From assembly GCF_031010195.1 (NCBI RefSeq), contig NZ_JAUAMC010000003.1:124001-188000 (forward strand): a stretch of DNA of 64,000 nt. Direction: 5' to 3'. This document shows, piece by piece, positions 16,732 to 26,828 of this stretch. The DNA comes from Halomonas sp. SpR8. Its GTDB lineage: Bacteria; Pseudomonadota; Gammaproteobacteria; Pseudomonadales; Halomonadaceae. The notes under the pieces were generated by a model that worked only from the letters and a program-made list of their open reading frames with translations, made no database searches and was not told the DNA's origin. A program made the position numbers and the translations under genes. How positions within the stretch are numbered: position 1 is the first letter of the stretch; each line of letters begins with the position of its first letter.

Positions 16732-19700
16732 CGCTATCTCCAAAGATATAGTTCATAAACATACTAGCGGATGTGTCGTTGTAATCACCGAAGCTATTGA
16801 AGTCCACTCTTCCACCAAGGGAAAGTTCCGGACTCATTTGGTATTCCATAGCCCCGCCGAATGAAAGGCCTACACCACTTTCGTTCTCTCCCCCATAGCG
16901 CGACGCAGGGGTAGCCCCCAAGGCAGCAAACACATCTAACAATTCTTGTGCATCCGGATCAGTGGGAAAATAATCGCTTTCATCAGTACTATAGCTTTGA
17001 AAACCAGGAGCGATATATCCACCCAGCGTCAACTGGTCGGTAAAGTTCTCTTGATAATTGATAGGGAAAGCCACGCTAACATAGTCCTGAGGGCTGAAAT
17101 ATCCACCGTGCCCATAGGTAAAGTGGCTAAGATCATCATCAAAGGCCATCACAGAAACATGAACACCCGCCTGTAGTTGACGCCGCTCATTATTGATCGG
17201 GCGCGCGTAGCCACCTAGAGATAGATCATATGACTGGTTGTCAGCAACGTTATTACCGGTATAACGGTATGTGCCAATATCAGCATAGAGACCGCCCGCT
17301 TCTGTATCGTAATTGATACCTGCTCGGCCACCGGTGCTTACTACACCACCCCACGTATCGCCGGAGTAAGCATCGTAGGCCCCCGCATACGAGAGAACAC
17401 TATCCTTCACCGCTCGACGCTCAACGGTAAAATTCAGTGATGTATTGTCAGTAATATCGGGCCGCCAATTGATTCCACCAACCAGGTTTGTTTCTTCAAA
17501 CCCAAGAGGTGTGCTGCCAATATCCAGGTTTAGGTTGCTATTTTCATAACTAAGCTCTAGCCCCGAGCCGCTATCCCGTAGGCTGGAGGGGCGCGCTGAT
17601 TGTGCCTCTGCTTGCAAACGGCTTTGAATGCCTGCTAGAGCGGTTTCAATCTGCTCACGACTGTTTTCAAACGCACTCAAAGACTCGCCATCCAACCCTA
17701 ACTCAGCAAAATTGACACTATTTTCTTCAAGGTAGTTATTAAATATCGCTCGCTGTTGTTCAGTCAGATTAGCGACCGTTAAGCCTGCTTCAAATAATGG
17801 ATTACGCTCTAGTGCTGCCTCATAAAAGCGTCTTGCCTCTTCTAGCTCAGCAGCCAATCTCACCGCCTCTTGTTCATTGGCCGCGGCATCCAGACGACTC
17901 TGGGCAGTGAAGAAACTTGTTACGGTTGACTCAATTTCGTCCAGAATTGAAGAGACACCACCCAGCGACTGATTCAGCGCGCTGGCACTCTCCGCAAGAC
18001 CACTACGTCCATAGCGTCGTAGGCCATCTCCCTCAGGAGTACCGGCTGTCACCTGAGTAGGCGTTACGGCCACCTCAAAGCGCCCTTCTCCAAAGGGCAT
18101 TGCTGAAAAACGTAAAGGGACTTCGATGCGATCCTGCTGACTTAAACCACTCTCGCCATCGCGTAAATTAAAAGCGAACTCAGTGGCAACTCTGGGTGCC
18201 CGCTCGCGTCTAATTTCTCTTGAGAGATTATCAATCTGTTGGCGTAAATTCGGGGCTTGCATTTCTGTTTCTGCAAGCACTGCCTCTCCGTTGATCTCAC
18301 GACTAGCTCCCGGCAACCAGTTAGGCCGCTGCGAATAGCTTGAGACTTCTCTAGCCCTATCTGTAAACGGATTTAGACCTTGAGAAGGGGCTGCAACCTC
18401 ACCGTTTTGCCCGCTTAAACGCTGGCGAGCTTGGCTCAGTAAAGCAAGGGCCTCAAGGCTCTGTCCGTCAGCTCGAGCCACCTGGGCACGGAGTAATAAC
18501 GTATCTGCTGTTTGTTCCTCTGGCGCATAGCGGTCCAGCAACTGTTTGGCTTGACGCGAGCGGTTATTAGAAAGCGCTGTTTGAACAGCGCCCTGCAGTG
18601 CCTGTTCACTTTGCGGGTGATGAGTCAATACATAAGTGTATATCTGTTCTGCTTGAGCTTGGCGCCCGCCATCCGCATATACACGACCCATGGCTAACAA
18701 TAAGTCTTCATTATCAGGGTATTGCCGCATCGGCTCAGCTAGCCGGTCGTAAGCAGTGGCTAAACGACCGCTCTGACGCAGCTGATCAGCTTCTATAATC
18801 ACTAAACCACGCTCTGCCGCTAACGTATCTTGATTCTCTTGCCATTGAGGATTGGCCGCCAAGCGGTTCAGCAACTGACGAGCCGCATCGAGGCGTCCCG
18901 CCTGAGCCATGACCAAAACATAGTTGATGTAGTCATTGGGAGATTGTTCTTCAATTCCACGTGCTAAGTCACGCTCCACCCACCGTAATGCTTCGCTGTG
19001 CGCGCCCGCTGATGACAAAGCACCCGCAATTTGGCTAATTTGGCTTGGCGCAAGTTCAGAATCACCATAACGTATATAGAGCTGCTGTAGTGAGGTGATC
19101 GCGGCAGTGCGATTACCCTGTTCTAGTTGTGAAAGGCCTTGCGTTAGAGGCTGCTGGATTTGCGCTTGCTGCTGGAGTGACTTCATTTCATCAGTTAGAG
19201 CGTTAGTAGGGATGCCTGATAGCAACCGCTCGGTGTCCGACCATCGGTCTTGCTCAGATGCAAATAACGCTGCCGCATAACGCTGATCTGGCGTAGCACT
19301 ACCTGTTTGAAAAGGGACCATCAATGCTTGCGCTTCATCTGATCGTGACTGTTCGGCCAGAATTCTGGCTAAATCAAGCCGCGTCCACGGATCATTAGGT
19401 GACAAATCCATTGCATTCCTCAGCGTCACCTCTGCCCCAAACCTATCCTGCCGACTAGCTTGGCGACGCAGTGCTTCTACTTGAGCAGTTGTGAGCCCAC
19501 CAATTTGACTGCGAGCATTGCTGGGTAGAGCCTGAGCAACTTGCTGAGCAGCAGACCAGTCACCTTTATCAGACAGTACTTGAACTAGGCCTACTCGAGC
19601 ATCTACATCATTCGCGCGTGCTTCTAGCAGACCTCGATAGGCCTGCTCTGCGGCATCCAGTCTTTTCTGTCGCCTTAAAATATCTGCTTCTAATAAACGA

Positions 19701-20869
19701 GCAGCACGCCCCGCATCACCGCTCTGCTGAGTAAGCGGTCGTACTTGTCCAAGCGCTTGCTCAAGATTATTCGCCTCCGCTAGACGCCGTGCTTCCCCCA
19801 GCCGGGCATAGAACGCAGCGCTTTGATATGCGGCCGCCCACTGTTCTCGCCGATCAGGTTCTTGATCCATCGCCTCGCCAAGCAAATCCCTTGCTTCAGC
19901 AAACCGCTGCCTACGTAATAGTATTAGTCCTAAACCGCCTTTAGCCTCTGCATCTTGAGGATTAGCGTTAAGCGCTTGACGAAACGATTCCTCTGCATTG
20001 CTGAGCTCTCCGGACTGAAGCGCAGTAAAGCCTTGAGCACGAGTATTCTGAGCAGTTGATTCTTCAAAACGCTGGATAATTTCATTATCGCTGGGGTTGG
20101 CTTCCGCGTAAGCCTGATAAAGCGCTTGATCAGCAGGCGTGGCCTCTAACCACAACAATGCCTGACGCCAGGCATTTTGTGCAGCCTCTGCTTCAGAACC
20201 ACTGTTGCGCGCTAACTGAGCCAGTCGACCAATGCCATCGCGGCGTGTGCCCTCACGATAGGTCAAGACCTCCCCTAAGGCTAAACTTAGAGAAATATCC
20301 TCAGGATAGTTATTGCTAAACTCGCGCAGACCGTCTCGCGCTTCACGCCATTGGGAATCGTTGCCGCCAGCAAGTGTTTGATAATATTCAACCGCCAAAC
20401 CGCGGGGAGGCGTCTCGCCACTAAAGAGGTCGCGATATGCAGATGCCGACTCTTCATAGCGGTTAGCGCGTGCTAGCTGGCGAGCACGAGTTAGCTGTGC
20501 AGTGTCTAATTCACTGCCCTGCTGAAGCTGATCTAACTCAATTAAGCGCGGGTTATTAGGTGATGCCTCCTCAAGACGCCGAATCCACTGCTCAGCTTGG
20601 TCAGGCCGATCATCCACAAGGGCCTGACGAGCCAACCTGAACAGAACCTCTGGGTCGTTCGGCCGACCAGAAAGGTATCGCTCTAAGGCTTGCTGAGCTA
20701 AATCGGGACGTTGATTTTCTTGCCAAAAATCAGCCTGACGTAGCAGAGCATCCAAAGCAGCTTGCGAACTTTCTTGTCCCCATACATTTGAAATGGGAAT
20801 ACAGCAGGCTAAAGCGCTCAACAAGAGCCGTTTTTTTAATTTTAGGACATTAGCCATAGATGTATGCAT
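16715..20869 (-). CDS. bcsC: cellulose export outer-membrane protein, TPR plus beta-barrel
   Basis: BcsC guides cellulose through the periplasm and outer membrane. A signal peptide (LLLSALACCIPISNVWG) is followed by about 800 residues of TPR-type helical repeats. The C-terminal part is the BCSC barrel: an early segment FAFNLRDGESGLSQQ, then residues 1102-1384 with STPLGF, YGHGGYFSPQDY and a C-terminal strand near MFMNYIFGD. Between them, residues about 951-1101 are predicted helical and look like an insert absent from the barrels I recall. The 1384 residues exceed the E. coli length of 1157. It starts two bases after the bcsAB stop with GGGGA in front. Confidence 0.94.
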   Translation of the reverse strand: MHTSMANVLKLKKRLLLSALACCIPISNVWGQESSQAALDALLRQADFWQENQRPDLAQQALERYLSGRPNDPEVLFRLARQALVDDRPDQAEQWIRRLEEASPNNPRLIELDQLQQGSELDTAQLTRARQLARANRYEESASAYRDLFSGETPPRGLAVEYYQTLAGGNDSQWREARDGLREFSNNYPEDISLSLALGEVLTYREGTRRDGIGRLAQLARNSGSEAEAAQNAWRQALLWLEATPADQALYQAYAEANPSDNEIIQRFEESTAQNTRAQGFTALQSGELSNAEESFRQALNANPQDAEAKGGLGLILLRRQRFAEARDLLGEAMDQEPDRREQWAAAYQSAAFYARLGEARRLAEANNLEQALGQVRPLTQQSGDAGRAARLLEADILRRQKRLDAAEQAYRGLLEARANDVDARVGLVQVLSDKGDWSAAQQVAQALPSNARSQIGGLTTAQVEALRRQASRQDRFGAEVTLRNAMDLSPNDPWTRLDLARILAEQSRSDEAQALMVPFQTGSATPDQRYAAALFASEQDRWSDTERLLSGIPTNALTDEMKSLQQQAQIQQPLTQGLSQLEQGNRTAAITSLQQLYIRYGDSELAPSQISQIAGALSSAGAHSEALRWVERDLARGIEEQSPNDYINYVLVMAQAGRLDAARQLLNRLAANPQWQENQDTLAAERGLVIIEADQLRQSGRLATAYDRLAEPMRQYPDNEDLLLAMGRVYADGGRQAQAEQIYTYVLTHHPQSEQALQGAVQTALSNNRSRQAKQLLDRYAPEEQTADTLLLRAQVARADGQSLEALALLSQARQRLSGQNGEVAAPSQGLNPFTDRAREVSSYSQRPNWLPGASREINGEAVLAETEMQAPNLRQQIDNLSREIRRERAPRVATEFAFNLRDGESGLSQQDRIEVPLRFSAMPFGEGRFEVAVTPTQVTAGTPEGDGLRRYGRSGLAESASALNQSLGGVSSILDEIESTVTSFFTAQSRLDAAANEQEAVRLAAELEEARRFYEAALERNPLFEAGLTVANLTEQQRAIFNNYLEENSVNFAELGLDGESLSAFENSREQIETALAGIQSRLQAEAQSARPSSLRDSGSGLELSYENSNLNLDIGSTPLGFEETNLVGGINWRPDITDNTSLNFTVERRAVKDSVLSYAGAYDAYSGDTWGGVVSTGGRAGINYDTEAGGLYADIGTYRYTGNNVADNQSYDLSLGGYARPINNERRQLQAGVHVSVMAFDDDLSHFTYGHGGYFSPQDYVSVAFPINYQENFTDQLTLGGYIAPGFQSYSTDESDYFPTDPDAQELLDVFAALGATPASRYGGENESGVGLSFGGAMEYQMSPELSLGGRVDFNSFGDYNDTSASMFMNYIFGDSGERAR

Positions 20870-20871
20870 GT

Positions 20872-23800
20872 TTATTCCCCGCCTGGGAGCGTATTGCTAG
20901 TTATATTTGCCCGACGCAATGCTCGACGCTTGAGAGCACTATAAAAAAACACAGCCAGCAATAAGAGTACTGCCACCACAGCCAGCAGCATGGGAATAAT
21001 ATATTGTCCTGCATACCAGCGAATAAGGCGATGCCAAACCATTTCGCCCCGAGCTGAACGGGGACCGACCTGATAAGCACTGACTTCTTGATTAGGCGAT
21101 ATCAGAACTAAGTCGCCTACCGCTTGACGGCTAATTATGGGCTGATCAATAGTCTCCGGTAACGATCGCATTCCCTTATCATCAAAAGCAGTCGCTAAAA
21201 CGATACTGCGCATAGGGTTAAGCGGCGAGCGCACTCCCATTAACACCTGCTCTTGAGCTTGACTACCTAACCTATTACGTGAGCGCTCAACGTCTCTTCC
21301 CCACTGTGCCTGCGCCCACAAGTTAAGCCGGTTCAACAAGCTCAAGGGCGTTACACGTAAAGCCCCCTGCTGAAGACTAAAAGGACCGATATGGTTATTG
21401 AGTTCGCTGTCTTCTAGTTGATCAGCCTGAGCGACGACTAGAATATCGCGTTGAGCTAAGCTGTCATTAAGCATTAAGCCTTTGCGTACATCCAGTGCCG
21501 TGCTGGGATAACCCGTGGACGCAGCCATACGACCAATCAGACTAAGCGCGGTGCTAATTTCAACAGCATCTGGCTCGCTTGCCAACATTAGCGTTGTTTG
21601 AGACAAATCCGCCCATTGAGTGAATGGAAAGCCAGCACTTAACCAGTATGAAAGCTCAGGCAGCACTGCAAAATGCTGCGCATCACTCATGTCTAAATAG
21701 GAATCAGGATAGAGCCGCGTTTCAATACGATTTGGCAAGCCAAGCTCACAACCATCTTCAGGCGTATTGACCGCCATATTAAAGTAGAAATTAAGCTGGT
21801 TGTTCCCATAAAGCTGCTCTTGAGGAATGCGTAACGTCGCTCTTTCTTGGCGAATATCATTGCCAAGTAGACGCCATGCGTCCCAGGCAAGCGAGCGTTT
21901 TTCGACGGGTAAAGATCCAAGATAAGACCCGTTTAAACCAACTTCTAAGCGTGAGTCACTTTCATTCAGCCACTCTCCACGAGGAAACTCATAGCCTATT
22001 TCCAGTGTGACACTGTCCCCAGGCCACAAGTGCATATTTGGGGGAAGGCGAAAACTATAGTTTTGTGGCGGAGGGCGAATGCCTTCACTCACCATTTCAT
22101 TCTCATTTATCATGCTCTTAAGATATATAGGCTCATTGAGCTCCTGCCAATTTGGCGCATCGTAAGGTTCCCTGGATGTTAAACTGGGAGTGCTTACCTG
22201 CTCACTGTCACCACTTAAACGCTCCTGGTAACTGGCTACATAAGTTGAAGCGATTTTTACATCCTGCTCTGTTTGACCTGTCACAATAAGTAGACGATAC
22301 ATAGAGTTATTGGGATTGGCATATTGGAGCACGGTGGGTCCATTAATACTCGGCAACTCTACTCCCAGCGGCATTTGCTCTGGAGTACCTATTACAATCG
22401 AATGTTGATCAGGTATTTGACTGTGATGAATCGGAAAATCAGCCCCCCTGAACTCTGCTTGGATAGCGAAATGGGAGGCCAAGATGGCGCTGGCAGCAAG
22501 TAACGTTTCTGAAGGCGCCGCTGGTATAACGAAGGGTAATACTAGTCGCTCCATATCTGCCGAATCAAAAAAAGGGGCTGGCAAATTGGCTAAACCGCTT
22601 ACTGGGGGTAACAACTGGACGTCCACCGTAAGTGTAGAGCTCGGTAAAACCTCTAGCCAAATATCTTCACTCAGCAAATTATTACATTGCTCTAATGTTT
22701 GACCAGTTATACTTAGCAATAGCGTGTTGTAAGTTACTATTAGCTCTGGGGGAATAGCAATTTCAGCCACTAAGTGCTCGGCGTTGAAACGATCAAGCTC
22801 AATGGTTTCTACTACGATACCGTTGAGATTAATATCTAGCTGACTCAGCCCTTCTAGAAGCATGTCAGAATAGCGAATCTCCAAACGCAACATCGCATCA
22901 GTCGATACCTCGTCACTACGTAAAGAGAATTCCACACCTGCCTGGGCCCCATTACCTTGTATACGCAATACATTCGGCTCAGTCGTTTCGTTGTCCATTG
23001 GCTGCAAAAGTGGATAAATTCTTTCGCGAGTTTGAGTGGGCATATTGAAATTCAACCCTCTTCTCGCGCTTACTTCAACATCTGGCAAAAATGATTCCTC
23101 AGACGATAACGCATCTGTTATTAACGACCTTGTTGGTGGTGATATCGACTGAACATCCAACTCTTGGCTCCATGCTCGCTGGGTAGACATAATGCCAATC
23201 ACAATTAAAGCGACTAATATCATGCGCCACACCCATGTAGAAGTAGGCGTCGCAGCTTGTGCTGCAGGCGTTATCGCTGGATCTGCACTGCTGGAGCTAG
23301 CTTCAGCCTGCCTAACTTGATTTGCACCTGGAGAGCCCCCTGCAAATAGTCGACGCTCTTTCCAATTTTTGAAAAACAAGCCTGTTACTGCTCGTATGAC
23401 CGTCCACATAGAGCGGAGAGGCTGATCTTGGGGAAGCTTACGTTTTTGTAACCAAGCATCCGCACGCCCCATAACCAACTTCACCAATTGGCGACGTTGC
23501 GCCACATTCAAGCCGCCAAACCTTAACCGAATATGCTGACTATCATGGCTCACTACATGCACTGGAAAAAGCACCGGATTGCCATCGAATTCCATCTCTA
23601 CAAAGTCAATACGTGGTTCCTTGGAAAACCCTGCTACAGCCGTAATTTGCATACCGCCCATTGAAAGGTTTTCAGTATTCGCCGATAAAGTATAACCACC
23701 GACTAAATGCAATACCGCAGGGCGGCTCAGCTTAATCCGTACATACTCACGAACTTGTCTTTGTTCACTTCCTACTGCTATTGCTGCCATCAAAAAGAAA

Positions 23801-25419
23801 GCGCTAAAGGAAGCCCAAATCATATTGAAGAGTAAAACGCTTAACTGCTCACCTTCTGGATTCCACCACACAAGACGTAGAATCCCCCATAGCGAACCGG
23901 CTACCAGTAACGCTAGCAAAAACAGGTGTGGCCGCGTAACATTAAAATCAAAAAAACTTCGATCTAGCCGCCCTCCTTTCTCGGTAACATCAAACTTTCC
24001 ACGATTAGGATTAAAGAGAGTAACAATCGCAGGTTTAAGAAGATGAAAAGTTAAAACAGTTTCATATATTTCGTTCCAGAACGTATAGCGATACTGTCCC
24101 ACGAGCTTTGCATTGGTATAAACAACTGCAAAAAGGTGGGGCAAAACATACACTGCCACTGACTGCGGAGAGGCCTGAATAATATTAAGTCCAAATAATA
24201 GATAAGCTAGAGGAGCTGTTAAAAAAACGAACCGTGCTAAAGGAAATTGGAAGTGAAGCATTGCACTCAGATAGCAAAGGCGCTGAGGGATGGTTAAGCC
24301 TCGCCCCAGAAGCGGGTTATCGCGGCGTAGTATTTGTGTCATACCACGCGCCCAGCGAGCTCGCTGGACAATGTGCAGTGCCAATCGCTCAGTTGCTAAT
24401 CCAGCGGCAAGAGGTATGCCCAGATAGGCTGTGGACCACCCTTTTCTCTGCAGTTTTAATGCCGTGTGAGCATCCTCAGTCACAGTCTCAACGGCAAAAC
24501 CTTCGATTTCGGCCAGAGCACTGCGGCGAATAACAGCACAAGACCCACAAAAAAAAGTTGCGTTCCAGCAATCATTTCCTTTCTGAATTGGCCCATAGAA
24601 AAGCTCACCTTCGTGAGGTACTTCTCGTCCGCTTACTAAATTACGTTCAAAAGGATCAGGAGAATAGAAATGGTGAGGCGTTTGTATAAGCGCTAGTTGA
24701 TTATCAACAAGAAAAGAGCCTACTGTTGCCTGCAAAAAGACTCGGGTAGTCACATGATCACAATCGAATATACAAATTAACTCTCCCTTTGTTTTATTAA
24801 GAGCGTTATTTAAATTACCCGCTTTAGCATGCTTATTATCTGAGCGAGTTATATAGCCTACACCTGCTTGCGCCGCAAAAGCACCAAATTCATTTCTTTT
24901 ACCATCATCTAAAATATAGACATTAAATTTATCGGCCGGATAATCAAGGTTTTGTGCTGCCAGCACGGTATCACGAACAACATCTAAACTTTCGTTATAA
25001 GTGGGAATATAGACGTCTACAGTTGGCCATTCAGAAATGTCCTTGGGTAACGGTACAACTTTACGTTCGAGCGGCCAAGCTGACTGAAAAAAGCTGAGCA
25101 CTAACACAAGCCAAGCATACAACTCTGCGCCCAAAAGCCCAAAACTTAAGGCAGACTCTAAAAAGCCCTCAGTAACCAGCGTCTCAGTTACTCGCCAATA
25201 GATATAACGGCTTGCTGTCATAACAGTGAAAAAGGCCATTGCTAAGCGAATACGTGGCGAATTTAACTGCCCCATTACAAGTAGAAGCGCAGCCGTAATC
25301 CCCCCAAATGCTAACTGATTACTCAGCGTCATCGGCGTTGAAATCACAATTAACAAAATAGGCGTACAAACAAGTAATAAAAGGATAATGCAGACTTTAT
25401 ACAGAAATTTTTTCATCAC
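20872..25419 (-). CDS. bcsAB: fused cellulose synthase catalytic and regulatory subunits, BcsA-BcsB
   Basis: One uninterrupted 1515-residue frame contains both inner-membrane synthase subunits. The BcsA part (1 to about 700) has transmembrane segments, UDP-glucose motifs DDG (171-173) and DCD (219-221), catalytic TED (314-316), QRARW (352-356), the gating-loop motif FDVTEKGG (476-483), and a c-di-GMP-binding PilZ domain with REYVR (557-561) and NLSMGG (584-589). A Ser/Ala/Pro linker leads to a second membrane segment (about 728-750) and the periplasmic BcsB part with a C-terminal anchor near 1480. This fusion is known from Komagataeibacter AcsAB. The start overlaps bcsQ by four bases. Confidence 0.95.
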   Translation of the reverse strand: MMKKFLYKVCIILLLLVCTPILLIVISTPMTLSNQLAFGGITAALLLVMGQLNSPRIRLAMAFFTVMTASRYIYWRVTETLVTEGFLESALSFGLLGAELYAWLVLVLSFFQSAWPLERKVVPLPKDISEWPTVDVYIPTYNESLDVVRDTVLAAQNLDYPADKFNVYILDDGKRNEFGAFAAQAGVGYITRSDNKHAKAGNLNNALNKTKGELICIFDCDHVTTRVFLQATVGSFLVDNQLALIQTPHHFYSPDPFERNLVSGREVPHEGELFYGPIQKGNDCWNATFFCGSCAVIRRSALAEIEGFAVETVTEDAHTALKLQRKGWSTAYLGIPLAAGLATERLALHIVQRARWARGMTQILRRDNPLLGRGLTIPQRLCYLSAMLHFQFPLARFVFLTAPLAYLLFGLNIIQASPQSVAVYVLPHLFAVVYTNAKLVGQYRYTFWNEIYETVLTFHLLKPAIVTLFNPNRGKFDVTEKGGRLDRSFFDFNVTRPHLFLLALLVAGSLWGILRLVWWNPEGEQLSVLLFNMIWASFSAFFLMAAIAVGSEQRQVREYVRIKLSRPAVLHLVGGYTLSANTENLSMGGMQITAVAGFSKEPRIDFVEMEFDGNPVLFPVHVVSHDSQHIRLRFGGLNVAQRRQLVKLVMGRADAWLQKRKLPQDQPLRSMWTVIRAVTGLFFKNWKERRLFAGGSPGANQVRQAEASSSSADPAITPAAQAATPTSTWVWRMILVALIVIGIMSTQRAWSQELDVQSISPPTRSLITDALSSEESFLPDVEVSARRGLNFNMPTQTRERIYPLLQPMDNETTEPNVLRIQGNGAQAGVEFSLRSDEVSTDAMLRLEIRYSDMLLEGLSQLDINLNGIVVETIELDRFNAEHLVAEIAIPPELIVTYNTLLLSITGQTLEQCNNLLSEDIWLEVLPSSTLTVDVQLLPPVSGLANLPAPFFDSADMERLVLPFVIPAAPSETLLAASAILASHFAIQAEFRGADFPIHHSQIPDQHSIVIGTPEQMPLGVELPSINGPTVLQYANPNNSMYRLLIVTGQTEQDVKIASTYVASYQERLSGDSEQVSTPSLTSREPYDAPNWQELNEPIYLKSMINENEMVSEGIRPPPQNYSFRLPPNMHLWPGDSVTLEIGYEFPRGEWLNESDSRLEVGLNGSYLGSLPVEKRSLAWDAWRLLGNDIRQERATLRIPQEQLYGNNQLNFYFNMAVNTPEDGCELGLPNRIETRLYPDSYLDMSDAQHFAVLPELSYWLSAGFPFTQWADLSQTTLMLASEPDAVEISTALSLIGRMAASTGYPSTALDVRKGLMLNDSLAQRDILVVAQADQLEDSELNNHIGPFSLQQGALRVTPLSLLNRLNLWAQAQWGRDVERSRNRLGSQAQEQVLMGVRSPLNPMRSIVLATAFDDKGMRSLPETIDQPIISRQAVGDLVLISPNQEVSAYQVGPRSARGEMVWHRLIRWYAGQYIIPMLLAVVAVLLLLAVFFYSALKRRALRRANITSNTLPGGE

Positions 25420-26198
25420 TCACCTGCCTGGCGAATTTGCACTAACACGGCGTCCGGCATTAAACGCATGAGGTTGTGAGCGATCATTTCCAAGTCATTA
25501 ACTACCGCTGATGTATAAGCATGCTGTAGAACAGAAATCTGCAAGGCATGCGCTTCAGACACCGCTGGATCGCGATGTACAGATCCTAGCAGAGAGGCAC
25601 CTAATCGCTCTTTTAAAAGCGAATAGACGTCGCGGCTAAGCTCGCTGCGCAGATCCAGTTGGTTAACGACGTAATACAGATGCCTACTTACATCTTCCGG
25701 ATAAAAATCTCCTTCTTCAATTGAAGGCAGAACGGCCAAAGAAGCACTATCAGAGAGCAGAGCCGTCACACATAGTGGCTTTAGCTTACATAGTGCATCT
25801 AAAGCAACCGAGTGGCCTGGGGGTAAGTCCGCTAATAAAATATCATCCGAAGATCCATAAAAACTCCTAAGCGCTTGATACAAAGCTTTCGGATCATTAG
25901 CGAGAAAATTCTCAAAGCGCTGGCGCTCCTCACGCGTCGTGTGTCCATAGGCGAGCACATCGATCCCACTTGAAGTGGTTCTGACCATTTCATGCCAGTA
26001 GAACTTTGAAGTAGCCTCAGAGACATATCCTTGAGGATCGCTAAAAGCAATACCAAAGTGCAACTTCAAAGCATCCTGGCTATCGAGGTCTATAACCGTG
26101 ACGTTGTATCCTTGACGCTGTAGCGTATAAGCGAGATTAGCCGTTAATGTGGTTTTACCAACCCCCCCTTTAGGGGAGGCAACGCAAATAAGAGTCAT
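25416..26198 (-). CDS. bcsQ: cellulose operon MinD/ParA-like ATPase
   Basis: BcsQ (YhjQ) is a SIMIBI P-loop ATPase needed for cellulose secretion and proposed to place the synthase in the cell. The deviant Walker A motif is SPKGGVGKTTLTAN near the N-terminus, followed by VIDLDSQDAL and the switch II-like ADLPPGHS. The 260-residue length fits. ATGA overlaps on both sides couple it to the BcsP/R-like gene upstream and bcsAB downstream. Confidence 0.92.
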   Translation of the reverse strand: MTLICVASPKGGVGKTTLTANLAYTLQRQGYNVTVIDLDSQDALKLHFGIAFSDPQGYVSEATSKFYWHEMVRTTSSGIDVLAYGHTTREERQRFENFLANDPKALYQALRSFYGSSDDILLADLPPGHSVALDALCKLKPLCVTALLSDSASLAVLPSIEEGDFYPEDVSRHLYYVVNQLDLRSELSRDVYSLLKERLGASLLGSVHRDPAVSEAHALQISVLQHAYTSAVVNDLEMIAHNLMRLMPDAVLVQIRQAGE

Positions 26199-26617
26199 GA
26201 ATTAATTTGCCTTAACAATGCTTTTAGCGAAGTTCCTTTATTTGCGCTCGATTGTTGTTCGTTACCATTATCGGTATAAATTTCAAATAGATGGCCAAAA
26301 GAACGACGCTTCTGTTGAGCGGGCAGCGGGGGCTCATGTGGAACGGTGGAAGGAAAAGTCCGGGAAACATTTTCTTGTTGACGTATTACGGGCTGAGAAG
26401 ACGGTTCAACCATTGGCTTGTGCGCATGTTGAGGTGGTGTGTACTTGGAGCGCTCCCCCCTTTTTTGCACGGTCCCAGGGGCATGCTTTGCAACATCATC
26501 AAGCAATTTCCATCTCCGCAGCTCACTGGGGTGAGCCGTATCTGATGCAAATTGCTGATACTCAAAATCCTCACCAATTTTTTCACCTGACATACCAGTG
26601 TCTATATTTTTTCCCAT
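26195..26617 (-). CDS. cellulose biosynthesis accessory protein, BcsP/BcsR-like
   Basis: This 140-residue protein is first in the operon. The N-terminal segment FEYQQFASDTAHPSELRRW then KLLDDVAKHA resembles the BcsR pattern ending in RWPLL.E.A, while the proline-rich middle and the C-terminal SLKALLRQINS are more like BcsP. In other bacteria BcsR forms a regulatory complex with BcsQ, which follows here with a four-base overlap. I chose the ATG reading MGKNIDTG; an in-frame TTG four codons earlier is possible. The family is inferred from short motifs and position. Confidence 0.68.
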   Translation of the reverse strand: MGKNIDTGMSGEKIGEDFEYQQFASDTAHPSELRRWKLLDDVAKHAPGTVQKRGERSKYTPPQHAHKPMVEPSSQPVIRQQENVSRTFPSTVPHEPPLPAQQKRRSFGHLFEIYTDNGNEQQSSANKGTSLKALLRQINS

Positions 26618-26828
26618 ACTTCGCTGCAACCTCGCTTATAGCTGTAACCATCTAAATAGGCTATGCCTCATGTATCTGCGTGATAAAACCTCATTAGCAG
26701 CTACTATCTTCCCGTACTAAGGCATTAGCTATTATTTGACTTTTATACTAGTCTATCTTCCACATCAAGGAGAAAGATAATAAAAATTAACAAAAAATAA
26801 ACATTTTATTACCGAAAAAAATCGCTAA

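Noticed and set aside
26218-26655. A 145-residue plus-strand open frame
   Set aside because: It is antisense to the BcsP/R-like gene, whose overlap with bcsQ and BcsR-like motif make the minus strand the coding one.
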